Below are positions 17,124 to 23,483 of a DNA stretch of 64,000 nt, piece after piece (the stretch's first letter is position 1; every line of letters starts with the position of its first letter). Source of the stretch: UBA2334 sp049653005 (GTDB lineage: Bacteria; Pseudomonadota; Gammaproteobacteria; Burkholderiales; Burkholderiaceae_C); the NCBI GenBank assembly GCA_049653005.1, contig JBASFL010000104.1, positions 1-64,000 on the forward strand, read 5' to 3'. Position numbers and translations under genes: made by a program. Under the pieces are notes generated by a model that was given only the letters and a program-made list of their open reading frames with translations, was not told where the DNA came from and did no database searches.

Positions 17124-17612
17124 TCAGGGAGCGGCTTCAAGTCCAGCTACGGTATAAAAATCAACTTGGATGCCGGTTTCTCTGAACATTTCGATGGATA
17201 GCTTCCCAGTTTTGTGCCACTTAGATTCTGCCGGCACAGAATCAGGGCTGAGTGCCACCACTCGTTTTATTCCGGCTTGAATGATTGCACCTGCACAACG
17301 AGCACAAACAGGTTTGCCCCACACATAGATTGTTGCGCCGTTTGCCTTGGGGCCTGCTGCAATTAAAGCGTTCTGCTCTGCATGGACGACCAACTCAAGT
17401 TTGATATCGGAGTCTTCTAGCCTTTCAGCGGAGTCTTCGACTCCCATTGGGAAGCCGTTATAGCCCAGTGTCATTGCACCTCCTCTTTCGGCAACTACCA
17501 CTGCTCCAACTTTAGCGTTCGGGTCCTTGGACCACTCGGAAACATACTGCGATAGCTCAACAAAACGTTTATCCCATTTTTCCATTGGCTTGGCTTCGAT
17601 GTGTAACTGCAT
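17124..17612 (-). CDS. dCMP/cytidine deaminase-family protein (integron cassette 4)
   Basis: A 162-residue zinc-dependent deaminase of the ComEB/dCMP deaminase type. The catalytic H-A-E is in VHAEQNALIAAG near residue 86, and the zinc cysteines are in the variant motif PVCARC near residue 112 (normally P-C-x-x-C). A strong AGGAGG precedes the ATG by 6 bp. The gene is a cassette, with an attC on either side and base composition visibly lower in GC than the host genes. dCMP deaminases supply dUMP for thymidylate synthesis; some relatives act in phage defence. Neither role is shown here. Confidence 0.82.
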   Translation of the reverse strand: MQLHIEAKPMEKWDKRFVELSQYVSEWSKDPNAKVGAVVVAERGGAMTLGYNGFPMGVEDSAERLEDSDIKLELVVHAEQNALIAAGPKANGATIYVWGKPVCARCAGAIIQAGIKRVVALSPDSVPAESKWHKTGKLSIEMFRETGIQVDFYTVAGLEAAP

Positions 17613-17646
17613 TTATTACCTCCTGGCAGTGATGTGGATGGATGAT

Positions 17647-17736
17647 GCCAAACGTAGAAGTGAAGGGCTGCCGTAGCAAAGCGAAGGGAACCCCAAGCGC
17701 AGCTTTGGGCGCTCCCTCTCTACTCCCGGGTTAGAC
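17647..17736 (-). other. Integron attC site 3
   Basis: About 90 bp. The R'' core is intact (GTTAGAC on the plus strand at 17730-17736); the R' core is a one-base variant (GTTTGGC on the minus strand, 17647-17653). The interior is palindromic (AGCGC...GCGCT inside GGGA...TCCC). It separates the cassette 3 gene pair from the deaminase. Confidence 0.65.
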
Positions 17737-17761
17737 AATTTCTGCACAACCGGCATTTGCA

Positions 17762-18019
17762 CTAACGGCATTTGCCTGATGCAATCTTGCTGCCAGAAAA
17801 ATCAAACTTATCCCACCCTTCATCGGAGTTCTGTGGCGGATAGATGCTCATGTGGTGCCAAACATGGTATCTAGCAACGACTTCTCCGGATGGCGCTATT
17901 TCTTCGTAGTAGTCATCATCATTATCCGTTCCACGCTTTTGAGTACGTTTGCTTTCCTTGTGGATAAGCGTATTTCCTTCTGCAATAGGAAGGTAAGGGT
18001 GGTTATTTGAGGTGTTCAT
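17762..18019 (-). CDS. Hypothetical protein (integron cassette 3, second gene)
   Basis: An 85-residue unrecognised soluble protein, rich in charged residues, with a G-T-D-N-D-D-D-Y-Y-E-E acidic stretch near the middle and several aromatic residues after it (YHVWHHMSIYPP). Its ATG overlaps the stop of the 66-residue zinc-ribbon gene by one base (TGATG), so the two are translationally coupled and probably act together. No signal peptide or membrane helix is visible. It shares the low GC of the cassette region. Confidence 0.6.
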   Translation of the reverse strand: MNTSNNHPYLPIAEGNTLIHKESKRTQKRGTDNDDDYYEEIAPSGEVVARYHVWHHMSIYPPQNSDEGWDKFDFSGSKIASGKCR

Positions 18020-18219
18020 CAAGCGGCCTTTCGTTCCGATGATTCTGAAATTAAATGGGCATCTATGAATCCGTCAGTCATATGTTCGGCTGCCAATTCA
18101 CCACATTTTGGGCAAAAGGCTTGCTCTTTCTCTTTGCCGCCGGGGACTCCCATACTTCGCTCTGAAATTTTGAGCTTTGCTCCACATTTTGTGCATTCGG
18201 TTTCGTAGTTCCATCCCAT
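18019..18219 (-). CDS. Small double-CxxC zinc-ribbon protein (integron cassette 3, first gene)
   Basis: A 66-residue protein whose two C-x-x-C knuckles (CTKC near residue 9, CPKC near residue 36) predict one structural zinc ribbon. The rest has no recognisable domain. The start is well supported by AGGAG 6 bp before the ATG, just after the attC R' core. It is coupled to the following 85-residue gene by a TGATG overlap. Function unknown; nucleic-acid or protein binding is plausible. Confidence 0.65.
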   Translation of the reverse strand: MGWNYETECTKCGAKLKISERSMGVPGGKEKEQAFCPKCGELAAEHMTDGFIDAHLISESSERKAA

Positions 18220-18236
18220 GGGCGTCTCCTAGTGTT

Positions 18237-18306
18237 GCCTAACGTCGGACTAACCGGCGCTGCGCGGCTTCATCGCGCAGCGTCCGTGTTGATGGATGGG
18301 TTAGAG
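18237..18306 (-). other. Integron attC site 2
   Basis: A textbook attC of about 70 bp. The R' core is GTTAGGC on the minus strand (18237-18243) and the R'' core is CTCTAAC (18300-18306). The central stem is a perfect 9-bp pair, CGCTGCGCG (18258-18266) with CGCGCAGCG (18274-18282). The stop codon of the upstream cassette gene lies inside the R'' box. Confidence 0.85.
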
Positions 18307-19191
18307 ATTTTGGCGATCATGCTCAGACATTGGAAATTCAGTTGTCTCACCCTCAAACTGTTCATGAACGACAAATCGGCTTACCCGAAAGATCGTTGTA
18401 GCTATGCCTTTAACCGTTACAACGCGGCAATCATCAAACGAAATTGATATTCCAGGAATGGTGTGCCACGGGAAGACAATTTCTTTAGCATTAACTATGC
18501 TTGGCTCGGGTATTACTGAGTTAATCGTTTTTAGCCATCGCTCTTCGATGTAGATTCGATTCGGTATAAAGCCACCAGATGTGCCAAGCGCTTCGAGCGT
18601 GTAGGCAAGAGCGAACGCGGTGTTCATTTGGAACTCTGCCGGGTTGTACACGAACTGTTGCTGGAGAAATTTCTTTCCGTACTCTGAAGGTTCGTTCGTG
18701 TAGGAAAGGAATAATTGCCCAGTCGATTTTTGAGGGGAGTACTGGCAACGCTCGCCGCCCGCCAATACAGTTCTAAGACCAAGATTAAGCGCCACTAGCT
18801 GACGTTCAAGAATAAAATGGTGCATTAGCAAATCTCGCACATAAAACATCATTTGCGCATGCTGTACGTATTTTGCATCTACGAGATCAGTTGTTCTTGC
18901 CACCCCATCGTTTATTACTAGGACGCGGTCAGTGGGCATTGGCGGCACACCAGTGATAAATGGGCTGCCAAGCAACGAGTATGTTTGGCTAAGTGCATTG
19001 AATAGCCCACTGCCACGTATTTTCTTCAGTTGCCAATCGGCGCTTTCGAGAGCGCTACCGAAACCACAAATATCAGACCACGCCGCAACGCACGGAACAG
19101 TCTCAAGTTCACCTTTCTTGGATAGCTCTCGCCAGTAGTCCAATTCCGCGAACTCTTGGGATTCGTAGGGCGTGAAATGTGTATCGGCCAT
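18301..19191 (-). CDS. Cassette protein with class III cyclase-like N-terminal motif (integron cassette 2)
   Basis: A 296-residue protein I do not recognise as a named family. Near residue 39 it reads AAWSDICGFGSAL, which resembles the first metal-binding strand of class III nucleotide cyclases (F-x-D-I-x-G-F). A possible second acidic position is in VLVINDGVA near residue 93. The rest (aromatic-rich, no membrane segment) has no motif I can name. There is no clear Shine-Dalgarno; the ATG lies 14 bp beyond the R' core of attC1, and the stop lies inside attC2, so this is one complete cassette. A cyclase or cyclase-derived sensor is a hypothesis. Confidence 0.6.
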   Translation of the reverse strand: MADTHFTPYESQEFAELDYWRELSKKGELETVPCVAAWSDICGFGSALESADWQLKKIRGSGLFNALSQTYSLLGSPFITGVPPMPTDRVLVINDGVARTTDLVDAKYVQHAQMMFYVRDLLMHHFILERQLVALNLGLRTVLAGGERCQYSPQKSTGQLFLSYTNEPSEYGKKFLQQQFVYNPAEFQMNTAFALAYTLEALGTSGGFIPNRIYIEERWLKTINSVIPEPSIVNAKEIVFPWHTIPGISISFDDCRVVTVKGIATTIFRVSRFVVHEQFEGETTEFPMSEHDRQNL

Positions 19192-19204
19192 AGCTAGGAC
19201 AAAT

Positions 19205-19260
19205 GCCTAACGTTGAAAATGTGCGGCGCACGCGCCGCGGGTGTCCGCTCGATTGAGGCG
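19205..19260 (-). other. Integron attC site 1
   Basis: The R' core is GTTAGGC on the minus strand (19205-19211) and the degenerate R'' is GCCTCAA (19253-19259). The centre is a perfect 7-bp stem, GCGGCGC (19223-19229) with GCGCCGC (19232-19238). It lies between the broken cassette 1 and the 296-residue cassette 2. Confidence 0.75.
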
Positions 19261-19308
19261 TTCTGTCGCGGTCCGCAACAATTGCCGGCGCGTCATCTGC
19301 TGGTTCAT
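19207..19308 (-). CDS. Possible 33-codon ORF reading through attC1
   Basis: It begins with an ATG that overlaps the TGA of the interrupted cassette 1 ORF by one base, with GGGAGG about 7 bp upstream, and reads MNQQMTRRQLLRTATERLNR before running through the attC stem to a TAG in the R' core. The N-terminal half looks like a helical, basic peptide; the rest is simply translated attC. It may be the truncated remnant of a longer second cassette gene. No function can be assigned. Confidence 0.3.
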   Translation of the reverse strand: MNQQMTRRQLLRTATERLNRADTRGACAAHFQR

Positions 19309-19538
19309 CAAATCCTCCCTTTCTTTGATGCCATCTCACGTAGCTGCTCTAGTGCGTCCGTTCCAAAAGCTGGCTTTTGATCGTGCTCTGTGGCGCGTCT
19401 ACGCAAGCTATAAGAAAAATTGAACTGTATAAATAGCCAGTCCTCGTGCTAGCGCCACTGTTCTGACGGTCGATCAGTACGTAATGTCCAGAGCAAAGAC
19501 TGCTCTATAAGTTGGCTGCTGCTCCATAAGTTGGTCAT
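19308..19538 (-). pseudogene. Interrupted small ORF of integron cassette 1
   Basis: AGGAGG (19544-19549) lies 5 bp before an ATG at 19538. The frame stays open for 76 codons except for a single TAG at 19451-19449 (codon 30), ending with a sensible soluble tail (GTDALEQLREMASKKGRI). This is the pattern of a recently inactivated cassette gene, or of two smaller ORFs. I do not recognise the protein. Confidence 0.5.
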
Positions 19539-19575
19539 GTGTCCCTCCTGAAAGTGGCTTGCAGCCTAGCTTGGC

Positions 19576-19582
19576 ACTCAAC
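19576..19582 (-). other. Putative attI recombination core
   Basis: GTTGAGT on the minus strand fits the GTTRRRY core. It lies 32 bp from the start of the intI remnant and just ahead of cassette 1, the position expected for attI. The stretch 19192-19863 otherwise holds only attC1, the broken cassette 1 and the intI remnant. Only the core can be supported. Confidence 0.4.
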
Positions 19583-19613
19583 ATGCTGGATATATGCCCA
19601 GTTATAAAATTCT

Positions 19614-19775
19614 GTGAAGCCCAGCGTTCCGGCGCTTCAGTTCACGCGGATTGTGGACCAGCTGCGTGAGAGCATTCAGCACAACCACCATAGCCTCAGT
19701 AGGGAAAAAGCCTGCCTGTATTTTGTGCACTTTTTTGTTCTGTGCTTCAGCCGCAGTGGCGAAACACGGCACATT
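19614..19775 (+). pseudogene. intI: Integron integrase N-terminal remnant
   Basis: From a GTG at 19614, about 53 codons read like the SAM-like N-terminal domain of IntI tyrosine recombinases: RIVDQLRESIQ, then HHSLSREKACLYFVHFFVL, then SRSGETRH. These parallel the D-Q-(L/V)-R-E-x-I, Y-S-x-R-T-E-x-A-Y and G-x-x-R-H positions of known integrases. After RH the similarity stops, and the catalytic domain (R...HxxR...Y) is absent. The remnant points away from the cassettes, the normal integron polarity. Degenerate positions (for example C for Y) suggest decay. Confidence 0.7.
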
Positions 19776-19863
19776 TTGGCTACTCAATTTTTTCGCTTGA
19801 GGCGACTGAGTAACTATTTTCGGCATGGCAGGTGAATGGCTCTTCAGGGTCGCAAACAGCCCC

Positions 19864-21138
19864 TCACCCCCCACCCCACTCCCGCCGCTGTGACCGCAAA
19901 AAGGGTCGGTCCAAATGCTGGGCAATGGTGCCCAGGTCCCGTTCGGTCATGCCCAGCTGGGCGAAGTGGGGCCGCCACTGGCTCACCACCGCCACCACTT
20001 CTTTCACCAGTGCGTGGGCTTGCGTGGTTTTCAGCCCAAACAGGTGGGCTTGCGTCAGGGCATTGGCCAGGGTGGCATCGGCCATGTCGGTGCCCACTTG
20101 CAGTTGCTGGTACCCCAGGCTTTGCAGCGCGGGCAGCACATCAAAGGCGGGGGCCAGTTCGTACTCGTGCCGGTCGTTCATCAGCAGCACGTGGTTTTTT
20201 TCGTGGTCGTCGGTGTTGTCGATGAGGATGTTGAACACCATGCGGCGAAACAGCTCGTGCATGTGCACGGTGTGGGTGTGGTGCTGTGCCACACCACGGC
20301 GGCGCAGAATTTGCGCCAGTGCCGCGTAGGCCATGGGTTCACCGGCAGCGCGCAGCGCCACGTCGGCCGACAGGGCGTGGCGGCGTTGTGCGCCCACCCG
20401 GTCAAACCGCCGCACGGCCACGGCATGTGAGGGGCGCTGACCGGTGGCGGTGGCCAACGGCAGTGGCTGTGTGTGCGCCACCACGATGCCCGCACGGGCC
20501 GCCAGTGTCATGGTGGCGTGCTCCAGCAACGGGGTGTCCACCGGGTCGCCGGGTTCTGAAAATTTCACCACCCAGGCGCTGCCGTCCAGTTGCATCAGCG
20601 CTTTGGGCCTAGCACCCCCCAGCGTGGCCCCCGGTGTGAGCAGGTGCCGGTGTTCGGGTGCCACGGGGTCGCCCGCCACCACTTGCTGCACCAGGCGGTG
20701 CAGCGCCGGCAAGTCTTGCAGCAGGGGTAGGGGCCCTGTCAGCCTGGGCTGGTAGGCATCCACCTGCGCCGATACCCCCAATGCCCCAAACCGTTCGTCA
20801 CCGGCAAACAGCAGGTATTCCAGCAGCGACAGGCGGGCGGGTTTGTCCAGAAACCGGATGACGCGTTCGCCCCAGCGGTCGGGCCGCGCATCGTTGACGG
20901 CGCCTGCTGCGGTGTCTTTTTCGGTGGGGAGGAAGGTTTGCCCGGTCAGAGGCAGGTCTTCGCTCAACGCAAAGCCTGTGCGCAGCCAGTGTGGGTCGTA
21001 GTGCAGTGACACGCCTCGCGTGGCCCGCACCAGGTTCAGGGTGCCCACGCGCACGGGCTGGGCCGGGTTGCCGAGCCACCACAGGCCCATGCCATCCACG
21101 GGCACGTAGGTGGCGGGGTCTGCAAACCGGGGCGGCAT
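19864..21138 (-). CDS. hipA: HipA-like serine/threonine kinase toxin, second copy
   Basis: A 424-residue HipA-family kinase distinct from the first copy in the window. Motifs in order are PDRWGERV, the phosphate-binding loop GATLGGARPKAL near residue 173, the ATP lysine in WVVKF, the catalytic loop NTDDHEKN near residue 325 and the metal motif APAFDVLP. Its start overlaps the antitoxin stop (TGATG). Its 3' end lies directly against the intI remnant, so this module may mark the chromosomal side of the integron deletion or have truncated it. Confidence 0.87.
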   Translation of the reverse strand: MPPRFADPATYVPVDGMGLWWLGNPAQPVRVGTLNLVRATRGVSLHYDPHWLRTGFALSEDLPLTGQTFLPTEKDTAAGAVNDARPDRWGERVIRFLDKPARLSLLEYLLFAGDERFGALGVSAQVDAYQPRLTGPLPLLQDLPALHRLVQQVVAGDPVAPEHRHLLTPGATLGGARPKALMQLDGSAWVVKFSEPGDPVDTPLLEHATMTLAARAGIVVAHTQPLPLATATGQRPSHAVAVRRFDRVGAQRRHALSADVALRAAGEPMAYAALAQILRRRGVAQHHTHTVHMHELFRRMVFNILIDNTDDHEKNHVLLMNDRHEYELAPAFDVLPALQSLGYQQLQVGTDMADATLANALTQAHLFGLKTTQAHALVKEVVAVVSQWRPHFAQLGMTERDLGTIAQHLDRPFLRSQRREWGGG

Positions 21139-21527
21139 CAGTTGGCCTTTGCCGGTGGGGTGTCAGTGGCCAGCGCGACCGAGGCCAAGCGCTGCGCCAA
21201 AGAGATGGGTTTGCGCACCGCACGGGCTTTGGCCACTTGCACTTCGGCTTCAAGTGCGCCCAGGTCAAGCTGGGGTGCTGCCAGGCGGCCCAGGTCTTGC
21301 GCCAAGCCCACCAGCCACAGGGCGGTGGCGTAGGTGCCCACCGACACGCTGGGGTCGCCCGCCTCCATGCGCACCAGGGTGGGCTCGGTCACGCCGATGC
21401 GCTGGGCCCAGGCTTTGCGGGTTTCGCGGCGGCGTTTGCGCGCCAGCGTGAGGTTTTCGCCCAAGGTGCGCAGCTGTGCCAGCACCAGCGGCGGCATGGT
21501 TTCAGCAGCGACAGATTTTTTTGGCAT
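21138..21527 (-). CDS. hipB: HipB-like XRE antitoxin, second copy
   Basis: A 129-residue regulator with an XRE helix-turn-helix (about residues 20-75, WAQRIGVTEPTLVRMEAGD) and a longer C-terminal region containing the Lys/Arg-rich patch KARAVRKPISLAQRL. It is the first gene of the module and overlaps hipA by one base. A palindrome four bases upstream of the start is the likely operator. It is unrelated in detail to the first HipB in the window. Confidence 0.85.
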   Translation of the reverse strand: MPKKSVAAETMPPLVLAQLRTLGENLTLARKRRRETRKAWAQRIGVTEPTLVRMEAGDPSVSVGTYATALWLVGLAQDLGRLAAPQLDLGALEAEVQVAKARAVRKPISLAQRLASVALATDTPPAKAN

Positions 21528-21530
21528 GAC

Positions 21531-21570
21531 ATCTATTTTAGATATTCTGCTGAAAAATAAAATCTATTTG
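21531..21570. promoter_or_regulatory. Operator region of hipBA module 2
   Basis: A perfect palindrome ATCTA-TTT-TAGAT (21531-21543) with a second half-site AATCTATTT at 21561-21569, in an AT-rich promoter region immediately upstream of the antitoxin. Two spaced sites are typical of cooperative HipB binding. Confidence 0.55.
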
Positions 21571-21579
21571 TATTCAGGC

Positions 21580-22500
21580 TCACGAGCCCCGCCGCGAACT
21601 CACCACAATGCCGCCCACAATCAGCGCAAACGCCACCGCGTGGTAAGCCTTGGGCAATTCGCCCAGCACGGCCGCTGACAGCACGGCGGCAAACAGGGGA
21701 GTCAGGTTGACGAAGAAGCCCGCCACCTGTGGCCCGGCTTTGGCCACGCCGGTGCCCCAGCAGTAATAGGCCAGCACCGAAGGGCCCACCGCCACGTAAA
21801 ACAACGCGGCGAAAAAGGGCCAACCCCAGTCGATGTGCAGGCCGGGCACCACCGCCCATTCCACCCCCGCAAACGCGGCCGACCACAGCAGGCCCGGCAC
21901 CACTTGGGCCATCAGCCAGGCGGCCCAGTCGCCGCGCAGGGCAGGGGGGTCGGGCTGGTGGGCCGGTGGGCGTATCAGCAGCCAGCTGTACAGGCTCCAG
22001 GCGGCGGTGGCCAGCAGCATCAGCAGGTCGCCCGCCACCAGGCGCAGGCTGGCCAGTTGGGCCCAGTCGCCCCGGGTGAGCACGGTCAGCACCCCGGCGG
22101 TGGACAGGGTCACGCCCATTGCCTGGGCGCGCGAAATGCTGGCCCCGAAAAGCAGCCGCCCCAACCCCAGCATGAAGATGGGCATGCTGGAGCCCACCAG
22201 CGTCACGTTCAGTGGGGTGGAGGTTTTCAGGGCGGCGTATTGCAGCGCGTTGTAGCTGCCCATGCCCAGCAGGCCCAGCACGGCCATGCGCCGCCAGTGG
22301 GTCCAGAACGGGCTGCCGGGTTTGAGCACCCACGCCGCCAGCGGCAGCAGCATCACCAGCACCAGGGCCCAGCGCAGCAGGTTGAAGGTGATGGGTGGCA
22401 CCGTGCTGACCATCAGCCTGCCCACCACGGCATTGCCCGCCCACAGCAGGGGCGGCAGGGTCAGCAGCAGGGCGGTGCGGGGGGTGAGGTGAAACGTCAT
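21580..22500 (-). CDS. EamA/DMT-family transporter
   Basis: A 306-residue inner-membrane protein with about ten hydrophobic segments in two EamA halves. The first half begins PPLLWAGNAVVGRLM, typical of RhaT/YdcZ-like exporters, and the second contains the Y-Y-C-W-G and L-x-P-L-F-A-A-V-L segments characteristic of the fold. It is separate from the other EamA gene at 15.2 kb and not closely similar to it. The substrate is unknown. Confidence 0.85.
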   Translation of the reverse strand: MTFHLTPRTALLLTLPPLLWAGNAVVGRLMVSTVPPITFNLLRWALVLVMLLPLAAWVLKPGSPFWTHWRRMAVLGLLGMGSYNALQYAALKTSTPLNVTLVGSSMPIFMLGLGRLLFGASISRAQAMGVTLSTAGVLTVLTRGDWAQLASLRLVAGDLLMLLATAAWSLYSWLLIRPPAHQPDPPALRGDWAAWLMAQVVPGLLWSAAFAGVEWAVVPGLHIDWGWPFFAALFYVAVGPSVLAYYCWGTGVAKAGPQVAGFFVNLTPLFAAVLSAAVLGELPKAYHAVAFALIVGGIVVSSRRGS

Positions 22501-22567
22501 GGGTGGTCATTGATGGGCGCGCCACTTTACGGCATGGGGTTAAGCGCCGTGCGGCATACTGAAATTC

Positions 22568-23446
22568 ATGACGCGACTGACCCCCACTTCTCCTGCCCGG
22601 CTGGCAACCACCGCCGCGCTTTGCTTGCTGCCCATGCAAGTGCTTCAGGCCCAGGTGGCGGTGCCCCTGTTGGGTGTGGCCCCTGCGCCGCTGGCCACGC
22701 CCGACGCGGCCGCCCCAGACGGTTCGGCCCGGCAAGACCGCTGGGTGCTGGGCGCCACGCTGGCCTCGTCCCCCGCTTACGCAGGGGGCAGTGCGCGCAA
22801 GCTGGGGCTGCGGCCCGTCATTGCAGGGCGTGTGGGGCGGTGGATGGTGTCGTCCTCATCGGCGCGCTCGCTGGCGGGCATGGATTTGGCCGGCGGCATC
22901 AGCACCAGCGTGCTGCAAAACGACCGCTGGAGCGTGGGTGTGGGTGCACGCCTCACCCACGGCCGCAGCAGTGGGGACGACCCGGTGCTCAGCGGCCTGC
23001 CCAACATCCGTTCATCGTTGGGCCTGCGGGGCTCGGTGGGCTACACACTGGCACCGGGCTGGCGCGTGTCGGGCAGCGCGCAGCAAGACGTGTTGCGCGG
23101 CCAGGGGCTGCGCGCCAACCTGGGCCTGGGCTGGTCCACCCCGTTGCCCGATGGCTGGCTGCTGAACGTCAGCGGCGGCGTGGGCTGGGCCAATGCCCGT
23201 GCCATGCAAACCTTTTACGGCGTGGCCCCGGGCGCGACCCAGGCCGGTCGCCCGGCCTGGCAGCCCGGCGCGGGCCTGGAATCGTGGGGCTGGGGCTTGG
23301 GGGTGTCGCGTGTGTTGTCACCCCATTGGCGTTTGGCGGGCAGCATTGGGCGCAGCACCTTGCTGGGCGACGCGGCCCACAGCCCCCTGACCCAGCAGCG
23401 CAGCGCCAACGTGGCGCAGGTCACGCTGGCCTATGTGGGCTGGTGA
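22568..23446 (+). CDS. MipA/OmpV-family outer-membrane protein
   Basis: A 292-residue predicted outer-membrane barrel. A signal peptide (hydrophobic residues 12-28, Ala-rich cleavage region) is followed by a W-V-L-G-A opening and alternating-hydrophobic strands, with S-S-P-A-Y-A-G-G, the G-R-x-x-(W) and the N-x-x-x-x-V-G-x-G-A-R motifs of MipA/OmpV, ending in an aromatic residue (Trp) as barrel proteins do. MipA scaffolds peptidoglycan enzymes in E. coli, but most family members have unknown roles. It is followed by the quinone oxidoreductase gene on the same strand. Confidence 0.8.
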   Translation: MTRLTPTSPARLATTAALCLLPMQVLQAQVAVPLLGVAPAPLATPDAAAPDGSARQDRWVLGATLASSPAYAGGSARKLGLRPVIAGRVGRWMVSSSSARSLAGMDLAGGISTSVLQNDRWSVGVGARLTHGRSSGDDPVLSGLPNIRSSLGLRGSVGYTLAPGWRVSGSAQQDVLRGQGLRANLGLGWSTPLPDGWLLNVSGGVGWANARAMQTFYGVAPGATQAGRPAWQPGAGLESWGWGLGVSRVLSPHWRLAGSIGRSTLLGDAAHSPLTQQRSANVAQVTLAYVGW

Positions 23447-23483
23447 CCGCAGCCCCGGTTTTTTCCAACAAGAGGACGACAAC

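Noticed and set aside
19449..19451. TAG codon as possible recoding (pyrrolysine or readthrough)
   Set aside because: A decayed cassette is far simpler and no recoding context is visible.
17003..19863. CRISPR array as an explanation of the repeated hairpins
   Set aside because: The repeats are unequal attC sites with genes between them, not short equal repeats and spacers.
19602..19925. 107-codon minus-strand ORF over the intI remnant
   Set aside because: It spans the hipA end and the antisense of the IntI-like fragment; the plus-strand reading has family resemblance while this one has none.
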